Shown one piece after another: positions 5,468-6,023 of a DNA stretch of 6,023 bases (its first letter is position 1; each line of letters starts with the position of its first letter). This DNA is from an uncultured bacterium (lineage in GTDB: Bacteria > Bacillota_A > Clostridia > Oscillospirales > Oscillospiraceae), in the NCBI GenBank assembly GCA_945917385.1, contig CAMEHJ010000084.1, positions 1 to 6,023 of the forward strand, written 5' to 3'. The notes below the pieces were generated by a model. The model saw only the letters and a list, made by a program, of their open reading frames with translations, was not told the origin of the DNA and did not search any database. A program made the translations under genes and the position numbers.

Positions 5468-5874
5468 CTCAGCAGCTCTTCGCGCGGTATCGCGCTTAAG
5501 TATTCCGTCGAACCCTGCGCCCTTCCGTTAAAGGTTTTTACCATAAATTCTACCAGCTCGTCGTCCGAGAGCTTATCCCTTGACTCGGTCTTGAAATAAT
5601 AAAACATCTCCTGCAGCTCGGAGAGTACGGCGGCATAGTTATCCCGCTCGATAAACGGAGAATCGCAGAACGCGCGGATAAGCTTCGGGAGGATGCCTCC
5701 GCCGAACTCTATTCTTCCCGATGCGCGCAGCGCCTCCTCACGTCCCTGCACAAGCTCCGCTATCTCGTCCTCGCGCAGGATGAGCCCGAAACGGCTGCTG
5801 TACGCATTGCACTCGCGCACCTCACAAAGCGCGGATGTGAGATGCTGCTGTATGGGAAAGAGCATATTGTCCAT
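5437..5874 (-). CDS. DUF6323-like protein of unknown function
   Basis: This is a 145-residue soluble, acidic, probably helical protein. I assign it from memory to DUF6323, a clostridial family without known function. Characteristic segments are RIEFGGGILPKLIRAFCDSPFI (residues 54-75, key G58-G60, P63, C70, D71, P73), FYYFKTES (91-98), SDDELVEFM (103-111) and GSTEYLS (121-127). No enzyme motif, DNA-binding helix or secretion signal is visible. The start is firm: AAGGAGGA (5888-5881) sits six bases before the ATG at 5874-5872. It is the first gene of a two-gene operon, and its stop codon at 5439-5437 lies inside the start region of the DUF6179 gene. A promoter at 6003-5975 and an inverted repeat at 5947-5908 precede it. 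Confidence 0.82.
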   Translation of the reverse strand: MDNMLFPIQQHLTSALCEVRECNAYSSRFGLILREDEIAELVQGREEALRASGRIEFGGGILPKLIRAFCDSPFIERDNYAAVLSELQEMFYYFKTESRDKLSDDELVEFMVKTFNGRAQGSTEYLSAIPREELLRCAKKAGGKR

Positions 5875-5907
5875 GTCGCTTCCTCCTTGGTTTTAATATC
5901 GTTTTTT

Positions 5908-5947
5908 GCATTGACGGTTTATCCAATATACAATACTTTGTCAATGC
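5908..5947. promoter_or_regulatory. Operator-like inverted repeat before the DUF6323 gene
   Basis: GCATTGAC (5908-5915) and GTCAATGC (5940-5947) are perfect inverted copies separated by 24 bases, with arm centres 32 bases apart, about three helical turns. On the minus strand one arm overlaps a perfect TTGACA (5944-5939). The best -10 at 17-base spacing is only TAAACC (5921-5916). The element could be a repressor operator bracketing a weak promoter, or an RNA stem with a large loop in the leader made from the promoter at 6003-5975. Confidence 0.45.
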
Positions 5948-5974
5948 GGCTTTACCCTCTTTTTCGCCGTATAT

Positions 5975-6003
5975 ATTATAAAAATTGTAGATTTTTGCGT
6001 AAA
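5975..6003 (-). promoter_or_regulatory. Predicted promoter of the DUF6323-DUF6179 operon
   Basis: On the minus strand TTTACG (6003-5998, 4/6 to the -35 box) and a perfect TATAAT (5980-5975) are 17 bases apart. Transcription would begin near 5968 and give a leader of about 94 bases that contains the inverted repeat at 5947-5908 and the strong ribosome binding site at 5888-5881. Confidence 0.5.
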
Positions 6004-6023
6004 TTCTTTTCATCGGACAAAAA

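Noticed and set aside
5911..5939. Plus-strand promoter starting at TTGACG
   Set aside because: The -10 hexamer at 17-base spacing (TACTTT) matches only 3/6, and no plus-strand gene follows within the window.
5822..6013. 63-codon minus-strand frame overlapping the DUF6323 start
   Set aside because: It has no ribosome binding site, overlaps the predicted promoter and about 50 bases of the DUF6323 gene, and its C-terminal part is an out-of-frame reading of that gene.

Overview
The window looks like chromosomal DNA of a low-GC-phylum Gram-positive (Firmicutes, class Clostridia), probably a gut Oscillospiraceae/Ruminococcaceae-type bacterium. This inference rests on strong AGGAGG-type ribosome binding sites, sigma-A promoters with 17-base spacers in AT-rich gaps, GC-rich third codon positions, and gene content: a COG2509-type flavoprotein, a SpoVB-family flippase, HU, RqcP and a DUF6323/DUF6179 pair. 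No tRNA, rRNA, CRISPR array, transposase or phage gene is visible.

Layout: Positions 1-277 are a regulatory gap. It holds a leftward promoter serving something beyond the left edge, a rightward promoter, and a strong intrinsic terminator only 26 bases before the next start codon. Positions 278-1648 (+) encode a FAD-dependent oxidoreductase. Positions 1764-3446 (+) encode a 14-TM SpoVB/MurJ-like lipid-linked oligosaccharide flippase with its own likely promoter. Positions 3447-3612 hold an HU promoter and a leader hairpin. Positions 3613-3888 (+) encode the nucleoid protein HU, followed by an intrinsic terminator and then rqcP (3961-4203, +), an S4-domain ribosome rescue factor. Positions 4204-4564 contain no gene but are rich in hairpins: a two-hairpin inverted repeat with a compensatory base-pair change and a 14-bp terminator stem. 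Positions 4565-5874 (-) hold two overlapping genes of unknown function (DUF6323, then DUF6179), driven from a promoter near the right edge with an operator-like inverted repeat in the leader.

How the genes fit together: flippase, HU and rqcP form a shortened version of the spoVB-mazG-HU-rqcP-yabP-yabQ-divIC neighbourhood common in Firmicutes. mazG and the yabP/yabQ/divIC end are absent here. The oxidoreductase looks like an independent unit controlled by readthrough of its upstream terminator. The DUF pair is a separate convergent operon whose proteins probably act together, function unknown. I see no clear undescribed system. The least explained parts are the DUF pair with its leader repeat, the promoter-terminator unit before the oxidoreductase, and the covarying double hairpin.
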